A program made the position numbers and the translations under genes. 64,000 nt of DNA from contig NZ_MTZV01000006.1 of assembly GCF_002362315.1 (NCBI RefSeq), forward strand, positions 992,001-1,056,000, read 5' to 3'. The stretch is from Paraburkholderia acidicola (GTDB lineage: Bacteria > Pseudomonadota > Gammaproteobacteria > Burkholderiales > Burkholderiaceae). Below, one piece after another: positions 54,455-63,904 of the stretch (position 1 is its first letter; each line of letters begins with the position of its first letter). The notes under the pieces were generated by a model that did not search any database, was not told where the DNA came from, and saw nothing but the letters and a program-made list of their open reading frames with translations.

Positions 54455-54670
54455 ATGAATCGACACATTCATTACAAGGGTTACGAAGTCGCACCGGTAG
54501 CACAGCGGCTTCCCAACGGCCTCTTCGCGGCCAATCTCACCATCGAGAAAGCCGTGGCAAACCAGAGCCGCGCGTACTCGTTCGATGCGCTCGACTACTT
54601 CTTCGATGAAGAGCATGCGCTCGCCTATGCGTTCCGCTGGGGACGCATGTGGATCGACAACCGGCAGTAG
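54455..54670 (+). CDS. YKGYE-motif small protein (second copy)
   Basis: 71 residues: MNRHIHYKGYEVAPVAQRLP, then FAANLTIEKA, and a C-terminal DEEHALAYAFRWGRMWIDNR. The Y-K-G-Y-E-V start matches the gene at 9367-9654, but the Arg/Pro insert is missing. The function is unknown. The ATG at 54455 begins the conserved part; earlier starts were rejected. The ribosome site is weak (GCGACGACC). Confidence 0.65.
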   Translation: MNRHIHYKGYEVAPVAQRLPNGLFAANLTIEKAVANQSRAYSFDALDYFFDEEHALAYAFRWGRMWIDNRQ

Positions 54671-54802
54671 CATTTACCCCGGCCACAGGTAAAAAACACC
54701 AGCGGTGCTGCGGCACCGACCGGCCACGGCTGGTGTCGTCGTCGGGAGCGGCCGGGTTGTGCCAGAATACGCAACATCCTCGCTTCGCCCATTTCCCCCA
54801 CC

Positions 54803-54976
54803 ATGTCTGACACGCTGACGCATGCTGCCGGAGATCGCACGATCTGGGCGAAGCTCGTCCGCGATCGCGTCGCGTTTGTCGAAAGCATCGCTGCCGATGG
54901 CGTTATACCGAAGCGCATGCCCCTTGCGCTGCGCTTCATGAAGCCGTCATTCCAGGAACCTGCCAGATGGCCCTGA
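54803..54976 (+). CDS. possible 57-residue protein coupled to the amidase
   Basis: Short frame MSDTLTHAAGDRTIWAKLVR ... RFMKPSFQEPARWP whose stop lies inside the amidase start (ATGGCCCTGA, a ten-base overlap). Codon use fits the genome and the overlap suggests coupling. No ribosome site is clear, and I do not recognise the protein. It may instead be chance. Confidence 0.4.
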   Translation: MSDTLTHAAGDRTIWAKLVRDRVAFVESIAADGVIPKRMPLALRFMKPSFQEPARWP

Positions 54977-56421
54977 CCGTCGACGAACAGCTCGCTCTGA
55001 GCGCCACCGAAGCGGTCGCGGCAATCCATGCCGGCCGCCTCAAGGCCACCGACTACGTCGCTACGCTACTGGCCCGCGCAGCCGCGCTCGCGCGCCTGAA
55101 CGCACTGACCGTGCTGGCGATGGAAGAAGCACTCGCCGCCGCGCAGCGCATCGACGCACTGCCACCGGACGTGCGCGCGCAGTTGCCTCTCGCCGGACTG
55201 CCGATCGTCGTGAAGGACAACATCAATACGCGCGACCTGCCGACGTCGGCCGGTACGCCCTCGCTGGAAGGCTTCGTACCCGATAGCAACGCGCCGTCGG
55301 TGCAGCGGCTGCTCGATGCCGGCGCGATCGTGCTCGGCAAGGCCAACATGCACGAACTCGCGTTGGGCATCACCAGCACGAATCTCGCGCCGCACGCAGG
55401 GCCTGTGCGCAATCCCTACGATCCGAGCCTGATTCCCGGTGGATCGTCGGGCGGCACGGCCGCCGCCATCGCCGCACGCATCGTGCCGGCCGGCCTCGGC
55501 ACCGATACCGGCGGATCGACGCGGATTCCCGCCGCGCTCACCGGCACCGTCGGGTTTCGTCCGTCGGTCGGCGACGGTAAGGCACAACGCCGCTATCACG
55601 ATCCGAACGCCGTCGTACCGATTGCGCACACGCGCGACACGGTGGGCCCGATGGCGCGCACGGTTGCGGATATCGCGCTGCTCGACGGCGTGATCACCGG
55701 CGATCACACGCTGCCCACGGTCGACCTGGCGCATCTGCGGATCGGCTTGCCCGCGCCGCTGTGGGAAGGGCTCGCGAAATCGGTGGAAAACGTCGCGCGC
55801 GATGCGCTCGAGCGGCTCGAAGCGGCCGGTGTGACGTTCGTTCCGGTCGAGATGCCCGACCTGTTGTCGTTGAACGCGCGGGTCGGCAGCGCCATCGCCC
55901 TGCACGAACCGCGCGAAGACGTGCCCGCGTGGCTCGTCGCGAACCGTGCGCCGGTCCAGACCGTCGAGGCCGTCGCAGCGCGCATCGCCAGCCCGGACGT
56001 GCGTGCTGCGTACGACGCGATTCTCGCCGACCGGTTCGGTGGCGACTATTACGAGGCACTGACGGTCTGGCGTCCGCAACTCCAGCGGCACTACGCGGAC
56101 ACCTTCGTCGCCCACCAACTCGACGCGCTGCTGTTCCCGACCACCCGCCTCGCAGCGGTACCGCTCGACGAGATCAACGGGTCGTCGAAGGTATCGATCG
56201 ACGGCGCCGAACCGATCGACGAAATGAGCGCATACCTGCGCAATACCGATCCGGCTAGCGCCGCCGGTATCCCCGGGCTGTCGCTGGCTGCGGGCATGAC
56301 GAAGGAGCGTCTGCCGGTCGGCATCGAGATCGATGGTCTGATCGGTAGCGACCGTCGCCTGCTGGCTATCGGTATCGCGCTTGAGCAGGTGCTCGGTCAG
56401 CTGCCTGCTCCGGTGCTCTGA
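54967..56421 (+). CDS. amidase (amidase signature family)
   Basis: 484 residues. The Ser-Ser-Lys catalytic triad is supported by VVKDNINTRDLPTSAGT (Lys near 80) and GGSSGGTAAAIAARIVPAG near 158 followed by GTDTGGSTRIPAA with the nucleophile Ser. The protein hydrolyses an amide; relatives include indoleacetamide and mandelamide hydrolases. AGGAA lies ten bases upstream. The cdh gene begins three bases after its stop. Confidence 0.9.
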   Translation: MALTVDEQLALSATEAVAAIHAGRLKATDYVATLLARAAALARLNALTVLAMEEALAAAQRIDALPPDVRAQLPLAGLPIVVKDNINTRDLPTSAGTPSLEGFVPDSNAPSVQRLLDAGAIVLGKANMHELALGITSTNLAPHAGPVRNPYDPSLIPGGSSGGTAAAIAARIVPAGLGTDTGGSTRIPAALTGTVGFRPSVGDGKAQRRYHDPNAVVPIAHTRDTVGPMARTVADIALLDGVITGDHTLPTVDLAHLRIGLPAPLWEGLAKSVENVARDALERLEAAGVTFVPVEMPDLLSLNARVGSAIALHEPREDVPAWLVANRAPVQTVEAVAARIASPDVRAAYDAILADRFGGDYYEALTVWRPQLQRHYADTFVAHQLDALLFPTTRLAAVPLDEINGSSKVSIDGAEPIDEMSAYLRNTDPASAAGIPGLSLAAGMTKERLPVGIEIDGLIGSDRRLLAIGIALEQVLGQLPAPVL

Positions 56422-56424
56422 GCG

Positions 56425-57207
56425 ATGCTGCACACGATCTCCGCACGTCCGGCGCTACGTTTCGTCTTCGCGGCCCTGCTCGCCTGTGCGGTAGCCAGCT
56501 GCGCAAAGCTCGCCGCAGTCGACCACGATGCCCTGTGGAAAATCGTCTATCTGCAATGCGTGCCAGCCGCCGAGGCCGGTAGCCACAATTACGGCCAGTG
56601 CACGACCGTCGACCTGCAACGCCGCTACGCGATTCTCAAGGACATCGCCGGCCGCGCGCAGCATCTGCTGATTCCAACCGATCGCGTGACGGGCATCGAA
56701 AGTCCGCAGATTCTCGTGCCCGGTGCGCCGTCGTACTGGGCCGACGCATGGACGTCGCGTCGCTATGTCGATGCGTCGCTCGGGAAGTCGCTCAAGCAGC
56801 CGCTCGCGGACAACCAGATCGGCATCGAGATCAACTCCGAGTACCGGCGCTCGCAGGACCAGTTGCATATTCACATCGACTGTATGCGCGCCGATGTGAC
56901 AGACGCGCTCGCGCGCCATCGCGACGATGCGCCAGGCGAGTGGCGCTGGGATACGGTCGACGGCAAACGCTACCGGATCATGCGGATCACCGCTTTAACC
57001 GATGCCAGCGATCCATTCCGCCTCGTCGCCCGCGATCAGATCGGACCGCAGGCGATGGCCCTGCAGACCATCCTCGTCACCGGCGCGGGCCCATCCGCCC
57101 CCACCGATGGCTGGCTCGTCCTGAACAGCGACCTCGACATGACTGGCGGCACCGGCACCGCCGAGGGCCTGCTCGACCATGTGTGCCGGATCGCGAGTCA
57201 CGGCTAG
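56425..57207 (+). CDS. cdh: CDP-diacylglycerol diphosphatase
   Basis: 260-residue membrane-anchored enzyme splitting CDP-diacylglycerol to phosphatidate and CMP. An N-terminal hydrophobic stretch contains a lipobox-like AVASC (Cys near 26). The HIT-like catalytic motif QLHIHIDCMR is near residue 148, and NDQIGIEIN precedes it as LADNQIGIEINSEYRRSQDQ. Typical E. coli Cdh stretches such as YVLLKD-like YAILKDIAGRAQHLLIPTDR and MALQTILVTG are present. It is only three bases after the amidase. Confidence 0.9.
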   Translation: MLHTISARPALRFVFAALLACAVASCAKLAAVDHDALWKIVYLQCVPAAEAGSHNYGQCTTVDLQRRYAILKDIAGRAQHLLIPTDRVTGIESPQILVPGAPSYWADAWTSRRYVDASLGKSLKQPLADNQIGIEINSEYRRSQDQLHIHIDCMRADVTDALARHRDDAPGEWRWDTVDGKRYRIMRITALTDASDPFRLVARDQIGPQAMALQTILVTGAGPSAPTDGWLVLNSDLDMTGGTGTAEGLLDHVCRIASHG

Positions 57208-57439
57208 CCGCCTGCCACCCGCACACGGTTCTATCCTCGCTGCATGGCGCCACGTAGCCCGCACGCGCTATGCAGCTTCCCGCACAAGCTTTGCGCAACA
57301 AATTGGTTCTGTGCCGCAACCCCAGCCGATAGCATCGGCCCTGTTGCGTGTCCGGGCGCCTGCTGCGTCCGCGTCTTCCTGAACCGCCTGTAGTCTCCGC
57401 CGCCACGCTTCCGGCATCCAGGCCCGACCGATCCTGCCG

Positions 57440-58435
57440 ATGGCGATCTACCTCGACGATACGCAACGCAACGCCCTGGCGCGTCTTAGCACCGGCTGGA
57501 CCTGGCGCACCCAGTGGCCCACGTGGTTGTTGATCGTCGTGATCTATGGCGGATGGTTCGGCGTTGCACTGCATGCACGCACGCTTGGCTTGCCGCTGGC
57601 GGTCGCATTGCTTGCGGTATTGAGCGCATGGTATCTGTCGCTGCAGCACGAACTGCTGCATGGTCATCCGACTCGCTCACGGGTCTTCAACAGTCTGTTC
57701 GGTCTCGCGCCGCTGGCCGTGTGGTTTCCGTACGGCATCTATCGCAATTCACATCTGCGGCATCACGACGATACGCAACTGACGCATCCCGAACTCGATC
57801 CCGAAAGCTATTTCGTCGACGCCCCCGCATGGCAACAGACCGGTACCGTGCTACGCGGGCTGCTGACCGCGCGCAACACGTTTGTCGGGCGCCTCTTGCT
57901 CGGCCCCGCTTTCTCGATCGCCGCGACCGCGACGCATGCGGTGCGCAAGGTGGTCTCCGGCGACTGGCGCGATGTGCCGACATGGCTTGCGCACGGTGCC
58001 GCGCTCGCTGCGTTGACGCTGTGGCTCGATCGCGTCTGCGGTATTCCGGCGTGGTGCTTCATCATCGGCGCCGGTTATCCGTCGCTCGCGATTGCATCGA
58101 TCCGCTCGTTCCACGAACACCGGGTTGCCGACGCACACGAACACCGCACGGTGATCAACGAGGCCGCGTTGTTCTGGCGTCTTCTGTTCCTCAACAACAA
58201 CTACCACCTCGTGCACCACGACCTGCCGCATGTGCCGTGGTTTGCACTTCGGCAAGTCTATGAAGCGTCACGCCAGCAATACGTGGAACGCTCGGGAGGA
58301 TTTCTCGTACGCGGTTACAACGAATGGTTGCGCCGCTATGCATTCGCACCGGTTGCGAGTCCGGTTCATGGCGATCTATTCGCCTCGACCCGGAGCAATT
58401 CGCCTGCTCGCCAGGCCGTAAAGCAAGCCCGATAA
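57440..58435 (+). CDS. fatty acid desaturase
   Basis: 331-residue membrane di-iron enzyme. Three histidine boxes: HELLHGH (70-76), HLRHH (105-109) and NNYHLVHHDLPHVPW near 255-270. Hydrophobic helices flank them. It introduces a double bond or hydroxylates a lipid or other alkyl chain. It is 232 bases after cdh, a lipid enzyme, but joint transcription is uncertain. Confidence 0.87.
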   Translation: MAIYLDDTQRNALARLSTGWTWRTQWPTWLLIVVIYGGWFGVALHARTLGLPLAVALLAVLSAWYLSLQHELLHGHPTRSRVFNSLFGLAPLAVWFPYGIYRNSHLRHHDDTQLTHPELDPESYFVDAPAWQQTGTVLRGLLTARNTFVGRLLLGPAFSIAATATHAVRKVVSGDWRDVPTWLAHGAALAALTLWLDRVCGIPAWCFIIGAGYPSLAIASIRSFHEHRVADAHEHRTVINEAALFWRLLFLNNNYHLVHHDLPHVPWFALRQVYEASRQQYVERSGGFLVRGYNEWLRRYAFAPVASPVHGDLFASTRSNSPARQAVKQAR

Positions 58436-58444
58436 GCTCCGTAG

Positions 58445-58891
58445 TCATCTGCTGGAGAGATGTCGCGCTGCTGCGTCGTGCATGATTTCGTAGACGAGCG
58501 GATCATTGGTCACCCGGATTCTGCCGCTCTGAACCATCTTTCCGTCGACAAGCGTCGTCCCATAGACAAACTGACAACCGTCGTAGCAGGTCAAGGTTCC
58601 GTTGCTGGCGCCGTCCTGATAGCGAACGACCGGCTCACTGTCGTGCGTACCGTCGTCCCAGACAAGAACGAACGATTCATCGGTTGAGTCGTTCGTTGGA
58701 ATCTTCGCGTATTCGAACGCGGTTCCTCTTCTCGCGACATAGTAGTGATCGGGTTCCGCTTCCTTTGCCGCGAGCGTTGACCGTTTGGACGCCGGCTCTC
58801 TACGTGCATCGGCGAAGCATAGCGCGAGCAAAACGACCAGCAAAAGTCCGGTAGCAATGGCTATCCCGTATCGCTGCGCGCGACCGCGCAT
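58445..58891 (-). CDS. membrane-anchored or exported protein, unknown
   Basis: 148 residues with one N-terminal membrane segment (IAIATGLLLVVLLALCF), then an extracytoplasmic part with two Cys (LTCYDGCQFVYGT) that could form a disulphide. I recognise no domain. It is convergent with the desaturase and 36 bases past the next minus-strand gene's stop, so these minus-strand genes may be one unit. Confidence 0.65.
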   Translation of the reverse strand: MRGRAQRYGIAIATGLLLVVLLALCFADARREPASKRSTLAAKEAEPDHYYVARRGTAFEYAKIPTNDSTDESFVLVWDDGTHDSEPVVRYQDGASNGTLTCYDGCQFVYGTTLVDGKMVQSGRIRVTNDPLVYEIMHDAAARHLSSR

Positions 58892-58927
58892 AGTAGTGCC
58901 CCCTCGCTAAACCGAAAAAGCCCCCGA

Positions 58928-59725
58928 CTACTGCTTCGCTACGGGCGCCGCGCTCTCCCCGAGCATTTTCGCGTTGAGGTCAATGTTTTGCGCCTTCAGA
59001 AAGGCTGCCTTCGTAGTCCACTTCACCGTGCCATCCGGCAAGCCGAATGCGAGTTCGTTGTCGTCGGGTTGATCAGTGGTAGAGGGAGCTTCGACAAAGC
59101 GCTTGCGTCGCCATGCCAGCGCGACAAGCGTTCTCTTTCCTGCAGGAGATACCTTGAACACGCGTATCCATGCCGGGCGGTCGCCGAGATCTGAGGCGTC
59201 GCTATCGTCATCGTCCTGAGCCGACTGGCGTGCCCAACCGATCGCAATGACCTTGATCGTTCGCCCAGACCGGTCTAACTGCTCCTGGCGCTGCACGTGT
59301 CGACCTAACAGGCGAAATCGTGCGACGGGTACGTGAGACCCCGCCTTGAAATACTCGGCTATGACCCAATCGCCTCCGGAAGACACAATGGGGACATCTC
59401 GTCGACGGTCGTATCGATAGATTCGGGCGAGGTTGTGAACCACCTCCTGCGGAACAACGGTATTCGGGAAAGCGTACCTCGCGGATTTGAAATCACCCGT
59501 TTCAGACGCTATCGAGTTTTCCGCATTCATGTCCAGCGCCAGCAACTTCGGCGGCAGGGAGATCGAGATCAGCGTATCGCCAGAAATCCTGGCGATATAC
59601 GGTGGACGCGACGACTGGATCGTCTTGACGGGAAGTTCTGCTCGCGATGACGCAAACGCGCCTGGTGAAATCATCAGACTGGCAAGCGCGCTCACCACAA
59701 AAAAAGCTTTCTGGCGGAAATTCAT
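58928..59725 (-). CDS. exported protein, unknown function
   Basis: 265 residues. Signal peptide MNFRQKAFFVVSALASLMIS-PGAFA. The mature region contains SGDTLISISLPPKLLALDMN, an acidic patch DDDDSD near 172 and PAWIRVFKVSPAGKRTLVAL. No known domain is recognised. It is preceded by atypical ArgJ on the same strand, 45 bases away. Confidence 0.65.
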   Translation of the reverse strand: MNFRQKAFFVVSALASLMISPGAFASSRAELPVKTIQSSRPPYIARISGDTLISISLPPKLLALDMNAENSIASETGDFKSARYAFPNTVVPQEVVHNLARIYRYDRRRDVPIVSSGGDWVIAEYFKAGSHVPVARFRLLGRHVQRQEQLDRSGRTIKVIAIGWARQSAQDDDDSDASDLGDRPAWIRVFKVSPAGKRTLVALAWRRKRFVEAPSTTDQPDDNELAFGLPDGTVKWTTKAAFLKAQNIDLNAKMLGESAAPVAKQ

Positions 59726-59770
59726 GAGAGGTGCGATGAGGTAGCTGAAAAAGCGACAAACAACCCGCTG

Positions 59771-60937
59771 TCACGTCGAGTAGTCGGCATTGATGCGGAT
59801 GTATTCAGCCGACAGGTCGCAACCCCACACGGTGGCGTGACCCTTACCACAGCCCAGATCGATCGCGACGCGCACATACTCGCCGCGCATCACTTCGGAC
59901 AAGCGGTCGAGATCGGCGACCGATAGCTGCTTCGGATAGACCTCGCTATCGCCGAACGCGATGCGAACGTTTTCCGGATTGATGTCCGTGTCCTGCTCGC
60001 ATTTGCCAATCGCCATGGCGACACGACCCCAGTTTGGATCTGCGCCGTGAATTGCCGTCTTGACCAGCGGCGAGTTAACGACCGCTTTCGCGACCCGCTT
60101 GGCCTGCGCGTCGTCTCGCGCGCCCTCGACGCTGACTTCCAGGAGCTTCGTCGCCCCTTCGCCATCACGCGCGATTTTCTTTACCAGCTCGATCGCCACT
60201 TCATGTAACCGCGCTTCGAATTCGGTTTCCGGGACGTCGCCCGCCATGCCGTTCGCAAAAATCGCGGCCGAGTCGCTCGTCGACGTGTCCGTGTCGATGC
60301 TCAGGCAGTTGAACGTCGCATTCACGACCTTGCGGAAGATGCGGTCCAGCGTGGGCTGAGGCACCAGGGCGTCGGTGAAAAAGAACGTCAGCATCGTCGC
60401 CATGTTGGGCTCGATCATGCCGACGCCTTTTGCCACGCCGACAATCGTCGCGTTGCCCACACGCGTATGGACGTATTTCGACACCGTATCGGTTGTCATC
60501 ATCGCGCGCGCGATGCCGGCGAAGTCACAGCCTGCGGATTCCGGATCGAGGTCGTCGATGAACGCACGCACCTTCTCCATCGGATACCGGCGCCCGATGA
60601 TGCCCGTCGATGCGACGAGCACGTCTTGGGCATCGATCTGCAGCTTGCCCCCAACCCGCCCGGTCAACTCGATCGCGTTGGCAAGTCCTTCCTCGCCGGT
60701 CGCGACGTTGGCGTTTTTCGACACGACAACGACGGCACGCGGATGCCCTTCAGCCAGGTGAAGGCGGCTCACTTTTACGCTCGGACCCGCGAACAGATTT
60801 TGACTGAACATACCCGACACCGTGCACGGCACGGTCGAGTACACACAGGCGAAGTCGTCCGTAGCGTCCTTGATGCCGATATTGCCTACTAGGGTTTTGA
60901 AGCCTACGGGTTGCGGGTGTTTATCATTTAAGTCCAC
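59771..60937 (-). CDS. argJ: ArgJ-family ornithine/glutamate acetyltransferase (atypical copy)
   Basis: 388 residues. The self-cleavage and catalytic site is A-T in KGVGMIEPNMATML (Thr181), which splits the protein into two chains. STGIIGRRYPMEK near 110, IHGADPNWGRVAMAIGK near 275 and the acidic end of the protein are also typical. ArgJ transfers acetyl between N-acetylornithine and glutamate. The N-terminus (QPVGFKTLVGNIGIKDATDD) is unlike housekeeping Burkholderia argJ, and it resembles copies in natural-product clusters; it may be acquired. The GTG at 60937 follows GGAG by eight bases. Confidence 0.85.
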   Translation of the reverse strand: MDLNDKHPQPVGFKTLVGNIGIKDATDDFACVYSTVPCTVSGMFSQNLFAGPSVKVSRLHLAEGHPRAVVVVSKNANVATGEEGLANAIELTGRVGGKLQIDAQDVLVASTGIIGRRYPMEKVRAFIDDLDPESAGCDFAGIARAMMTTDTVSKYVHTRVGNATIVGVAKGVGMIEPNMATMLTFFFTDALVPQPTLDRIFRKVVNATFNCLSIDTDTSTSDSAAIFANGMAGDVPETEFEARLHEVAIELVKKIARDGEGATKLLEVSVEGARDDAQAKRVAKAVVNSPLVKTAIHGADPNWGRVAMAIGKCEQDTDINPENVRIAFGDSEVYPKQLSVADLDRLSEVMRGEYVRVAIDLGCGKGHATVWGCDLSAEYIRINADYST

Positions 60938-61036
60938 GTTGTAAGCTCCAGAATTGGAAGATAACTGTCGGCGCGGAACGATAGCATACGTACGTTGAAA
61001 ATTTATGCGCATTGCGTTTTGATGCGACGCCGCCCC

Positions 61037-61933
61037 CTAAGAATGATCCTCAGAATTTCTTGCCAGGCGAAAACCAATGTTCGGGTCCACAGTCCGTGAC
61101 GAATGAAAGTCACAAGAATATAAATTCTCCTGGGGTGACGATGAAAAATTCTCGCCGCAATAGAAGTACATATCGCTGCTCCCTGAAGGAGCATCGAGAT
61201 TCATCGGCGTACTCGTCCATTCCGAGACATTTCCGGACATGTCATAGATCAGCAGCTGATTCGGTTTTTTATTCTTGACCCGCCAGGTGTGTCCATCGGA
61301 GTTGGCTTCGGTCCACGCGACATCATTGGGATTGTCGCTGCCAGAATGACGATAGCCATACGTTCCATCCTTTAAAGCTTGCGCTCCACCACGCGCTGCT
61401 ATCTCCCACTCCACGACGCTGGGTAGACGGAATCCGTCAGCGCTTGAGTCAATGTCGACTACGCCCTGAGGCGCAGCGTTATAGTCCCGCAAAACGGAGT
61501 TTTTATATCGATAGACAGGCTTATGGCCATTGATTTCGCTAAGCGCATTGGCGAAAATGACTGCATCGATCCATGTCACTCCGCTAGCAGGCTGTTTAGG
61601 ACTGTCTTTATCGTCTACTCGACAATCTCCCCGATCACTTCCAGAACAAACGTTTTCCATGTTGTAGCCGTATCGCGGGGCCCGTTGCGCAACTGTGTGA
61701 TACAGGGCGACGGTTACCTCCGAATCCATGATGAAAAATTCCTTAACGCTCGTATTGACGTGATCCTTATAATTCTGGGTGCCAAAAACATTCCCGACAT
61801 AGTATTTCCCGGCGATTATTTTAACTTCATCTATTTTAATAGGCTCAATTTTCCCAGACCCGGAGAATTTCACGACTAAAATAAGTGCAATCATACCCAA
61901 CATCAGTAATATTTTCGTACGTGCCTTCAACAC
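61037..61933 (-). CDS. formylglycine-generating-enzyme-fold (SUMF1) protein
   Basis: 298 residues. An N-terminal membrane anchor (ILLMLGMIALILVVKF) precedes the SUMF1 domain: FFIMDSEVTVALYHTVAQ, GVTWIDAVIFANALS, FRLPSVVEWEIAARGG near 170, YDMSGNVSEW near 232 and final NIGFRLAR. The R-G-G-S and C-x4-C copper-site segment of true FGE is not seen, so it is probably a non-catalytic or variant member. AT content is higher than nearby genes. It follows the argJ gene's upstream side on the same strand. Confidence 0.78.
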   Translation of the reverse strand: MLKARTKILLMLGMIALILVVKFSGSGKIEPIKIDEVKIIAGKYYVGNVFGTQNYKDHVNTSVKEFFIMDSEVTVALYHTVAQRAPRYGYNMENVCSGSDRGDCRVDDKDSPKQPASGVTWIDAVIFANALSEINGHKPVYRYKNSVLRDYNAAPQGVVDIDSSADGFRLPSVVEWEIAARGGAQALKDGTYGYRHSGSDNPNDVAWTEANSDGHTWRVKNKKPNQLLIYDMSGNVSEWTSTPMNLDAPSGSSDMYFYCGENFSSSPQENLYSCDFHSSRTVDPNIGFRLARNSEDHS

Positions 61934-62039
61934 AATCTCCCTTCATTTGTCTACCTCTCCTGCCACCTCGAAACCCACGTTTACCGCGGCCGTATCCCTC
62001 TGGCGCGAAAGTAGCAAACATGGCAGGCAAGACGACCAT

Positions 62040-62510
62040 TCATCTAGATACCGAACCAAACCCAAATCTGGAGCATCGCGCTCGAAGCGCATATTTAGCT
62101 TCTTCTATTCCTTGTGCTCCCGCAGCACAATACCAGTACTCCGCCTTGCAGTAATTTGGCGTGACTCCGTCGCCACGTGCATACATATACCCAGTAATGA
62201 ACGTAGCCTCTACGTCACCGCGAGCGGCGGCTGTTTCGAAGTGGTGCAACGCTCTAGTGGGATCTCTTCGGCCATTTTTCCCTCGAAAATCTGCGACGCC
62301 AAGGGAAAACGGATCGGAACCCGGAGTATTAGCATCGCTTCTGAGCGAGATCATCGTCTCGACATCCTGCGATGTCCCTATCGAACGTAACAACTTCGCG
62401 TCCGACGCACATGAATGCGTGGAACTCTCTTTTGCCTGACAGAGGTTATAAGCGCCGATCGAAAAAACCAACATTGCCCAAACAAACACTCTGCCGACAT
62501 TCTTGTGCAT
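62040..62510 (-). CDS. exported Sel1-repeat protein
   Basis: 156 residues with signal peptide MHKNVGRVFVWAMLVFSIGA-YNLCQA. Two Sel1-like repeats: SLGVADFRGKNGRRDPTRAL-HHFETAAARG and FITGYMYARGDGVTPNYCKA-EYWYCAAGAQG. Such repeats bind protein partners in the periplasm or on surfaces. The frame stays open upstream to 62786, but the signal peptide argues for 62510. It may act with the SUMF1 protein next to it. Confidence 0.7.
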   Translation of the reverse strand: MHKNVGRVFVWAMLVFSIGAYNLCQAKESSTHSCASDAKLLRSIGTSQDVETMISLRSDANTPGSDPFSLGVADFRGKNGRRDPTRALHHFETAAARGDVEATFITGYMYARGDGVTPNYCKAEYWYCAAGAQGIEEAKYALRARCSRFGFGSVSR

Positions 62511-62826
62511 ATAAGTATTTCTGAAGTATGAAAATCCGGTCGAATTTCTCCGCATCTTCGGGACACATTGGCGAACCGGTTTTTCGCTCGAGTTTCCGAC
62601 GCAGTAAGCAGCGATCTGGGGAGCGTTGAAGGAAGTCCATTCGGCATTGGGTCGCCCGTATTCGAGCGGCGGCCGATGGCTATTGTCAGTTTGACTATTG
62701 ATTCGCGCCCTGGCTTTGATAACGATGTACCAGGCATAAATCGGGGCAAGAGGTAGATCGCGGTAAAGCAATGTTGTGTTCTCCATCGCGTGATCTTACC
62801 CGACCCTCCCGGCTACGCGATAGTGA
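62511..62826. other. gap between Sel1 gene and transporter
   Basis: 316 bases. The minus-strand frame of the Sel1 gene stays open to 62786, and this 92-codon stretch (IYAWYIVIKARARINSQTDN) reads somewhat like protein but has no ribosome site. It could be an old fused segment or remnant. Nothing else is seen. Confidence 0.35.
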
Positions 62827-63795
62827 CTATTTCTCGACACGTCCCAGTGTGCGCGAATGGCTCATTTCACGCGACTTTCTGAGCACGACAACGTTGAGCC
62901 CAATGACAACAGAAAAGAGGCCGATAATTTGCCTTTCTGTAATCGCCTCACCGAGAAATAGTGCGGCCAATGCACTGGCAAATGCCGGGATCAGGCAGTT
63001 GAATTGAGCCCCTGTTACTCTCCCAACGCGCTCAATACCTCGGTCATAAAGCGCATAAGCCACCACTGAAGCCGGAATACCCAGATATAGAAGCTGGGCA
63101 CCGCTGCGCAGAGTCGGTACGGAGGTACCGCCAACCGCTACGTCGTAAAGGAAGAACGGTAGCAACACAGCCGACGATACGAATGCCATACAGAACATCG
63201 TGGTCATCGGCGATAGCCCCTCGCAGCGCGTGACACGCATCGAGTAGAACGACCAGCACAGCATCGCCGCGACGGCTGCGGCGATACCCGCCCAGGACAA
63301 AGCGTCGCGCGACGCTGCGGGACCATTTCCGTGGCAGACCAGCCAGACGCCCACGAGCCCGAGCGCAATTCCCAGCATGACCGTCGGCGCGGGCCATGCG
63401 CGACGCAGGAACGCTTCCGCCACCGTCACGGTGACGGGCGTCATACCGATGATCACCGCGACCTCGCTCGCCGGCATCCTTGCGAGCGCGTAGTACTGCA
63501 GCAAGTGGTAGCCCGCCATCCCGCAGATGCCACCCATCACAAGCCGGCTTATGTTGCGCCGGACGTACTTCAGTTCCGCGCCGATTTCCTTGAAGTTGAT
63601 GAGGTAGAAGCAGATGCACGCCATACACCAACGATAGAACGTGAGCTGGAGCGGGTCGTACAGGTGGCGAAGATCGCGACCGATGACCGCGTTGCCCGCC
63701 CATGCCAATGTTGCCAGCACGAGGCCCGCGCACGGCAACAGCAAATGGCGCGTTGCCGGCGCAAACGCGGCATTCGAAATGCGATGGTCAGACAT
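62827..63795 (-). CDS. EamA-family (DMT) transporter
   Basis: 322 residues with ten membrane helices and two EamA domains (LVLATLAWAGNAVIGRDLRH; then YALYDRGIERVGRVTGAQFN-CLIPAFASALAALFLGE). It probably exports a metabolite or amino acid. The C-terminal 20 residues are charged. It is the most upstream gene of this minus-strand group but is separated from the Sel1 gene by 316 bases. Confidence 0.87.
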   Translation of the reverse strand: MSDHRISNAAFAPATRHLLLPCAGLVLATLAWAGNAVIGRDLRHLYDPLQLTFYRWCMACICFYLINFKEIGAELKYVRRNISRLVMGGICGMAGYHLLQYYALARMPASEVAVIIGMTPVTVTVAEAFLRRAWPAPTVMLGIALGLVGVWLVCHGNGPAASRDALSWAGIAAAVAAMLCWSFYSMRVTRCEGLSPMTTMFCMAFVSSAVLLPFFLYDVAVGGTSVPTLRSGAQLLYLGIPASVVAYALYDRGIERVGRVTGAQFNCLIPAFASALAALFLGEAITERQIIGLFSVVIGLNVVVLRKSREMSHSRTLGRVEK

Positions 63796-63904
63796 AGTCT
63801 CGTGCTTGCTTATGGGTTTTGCTTGCCTGGATATTGCAGCCAGGGCGCTTGAATACGTCTACCCCGAACCAGCCATTGCGGGAAATACGCTTTGGCTCAC
63901 AAGA

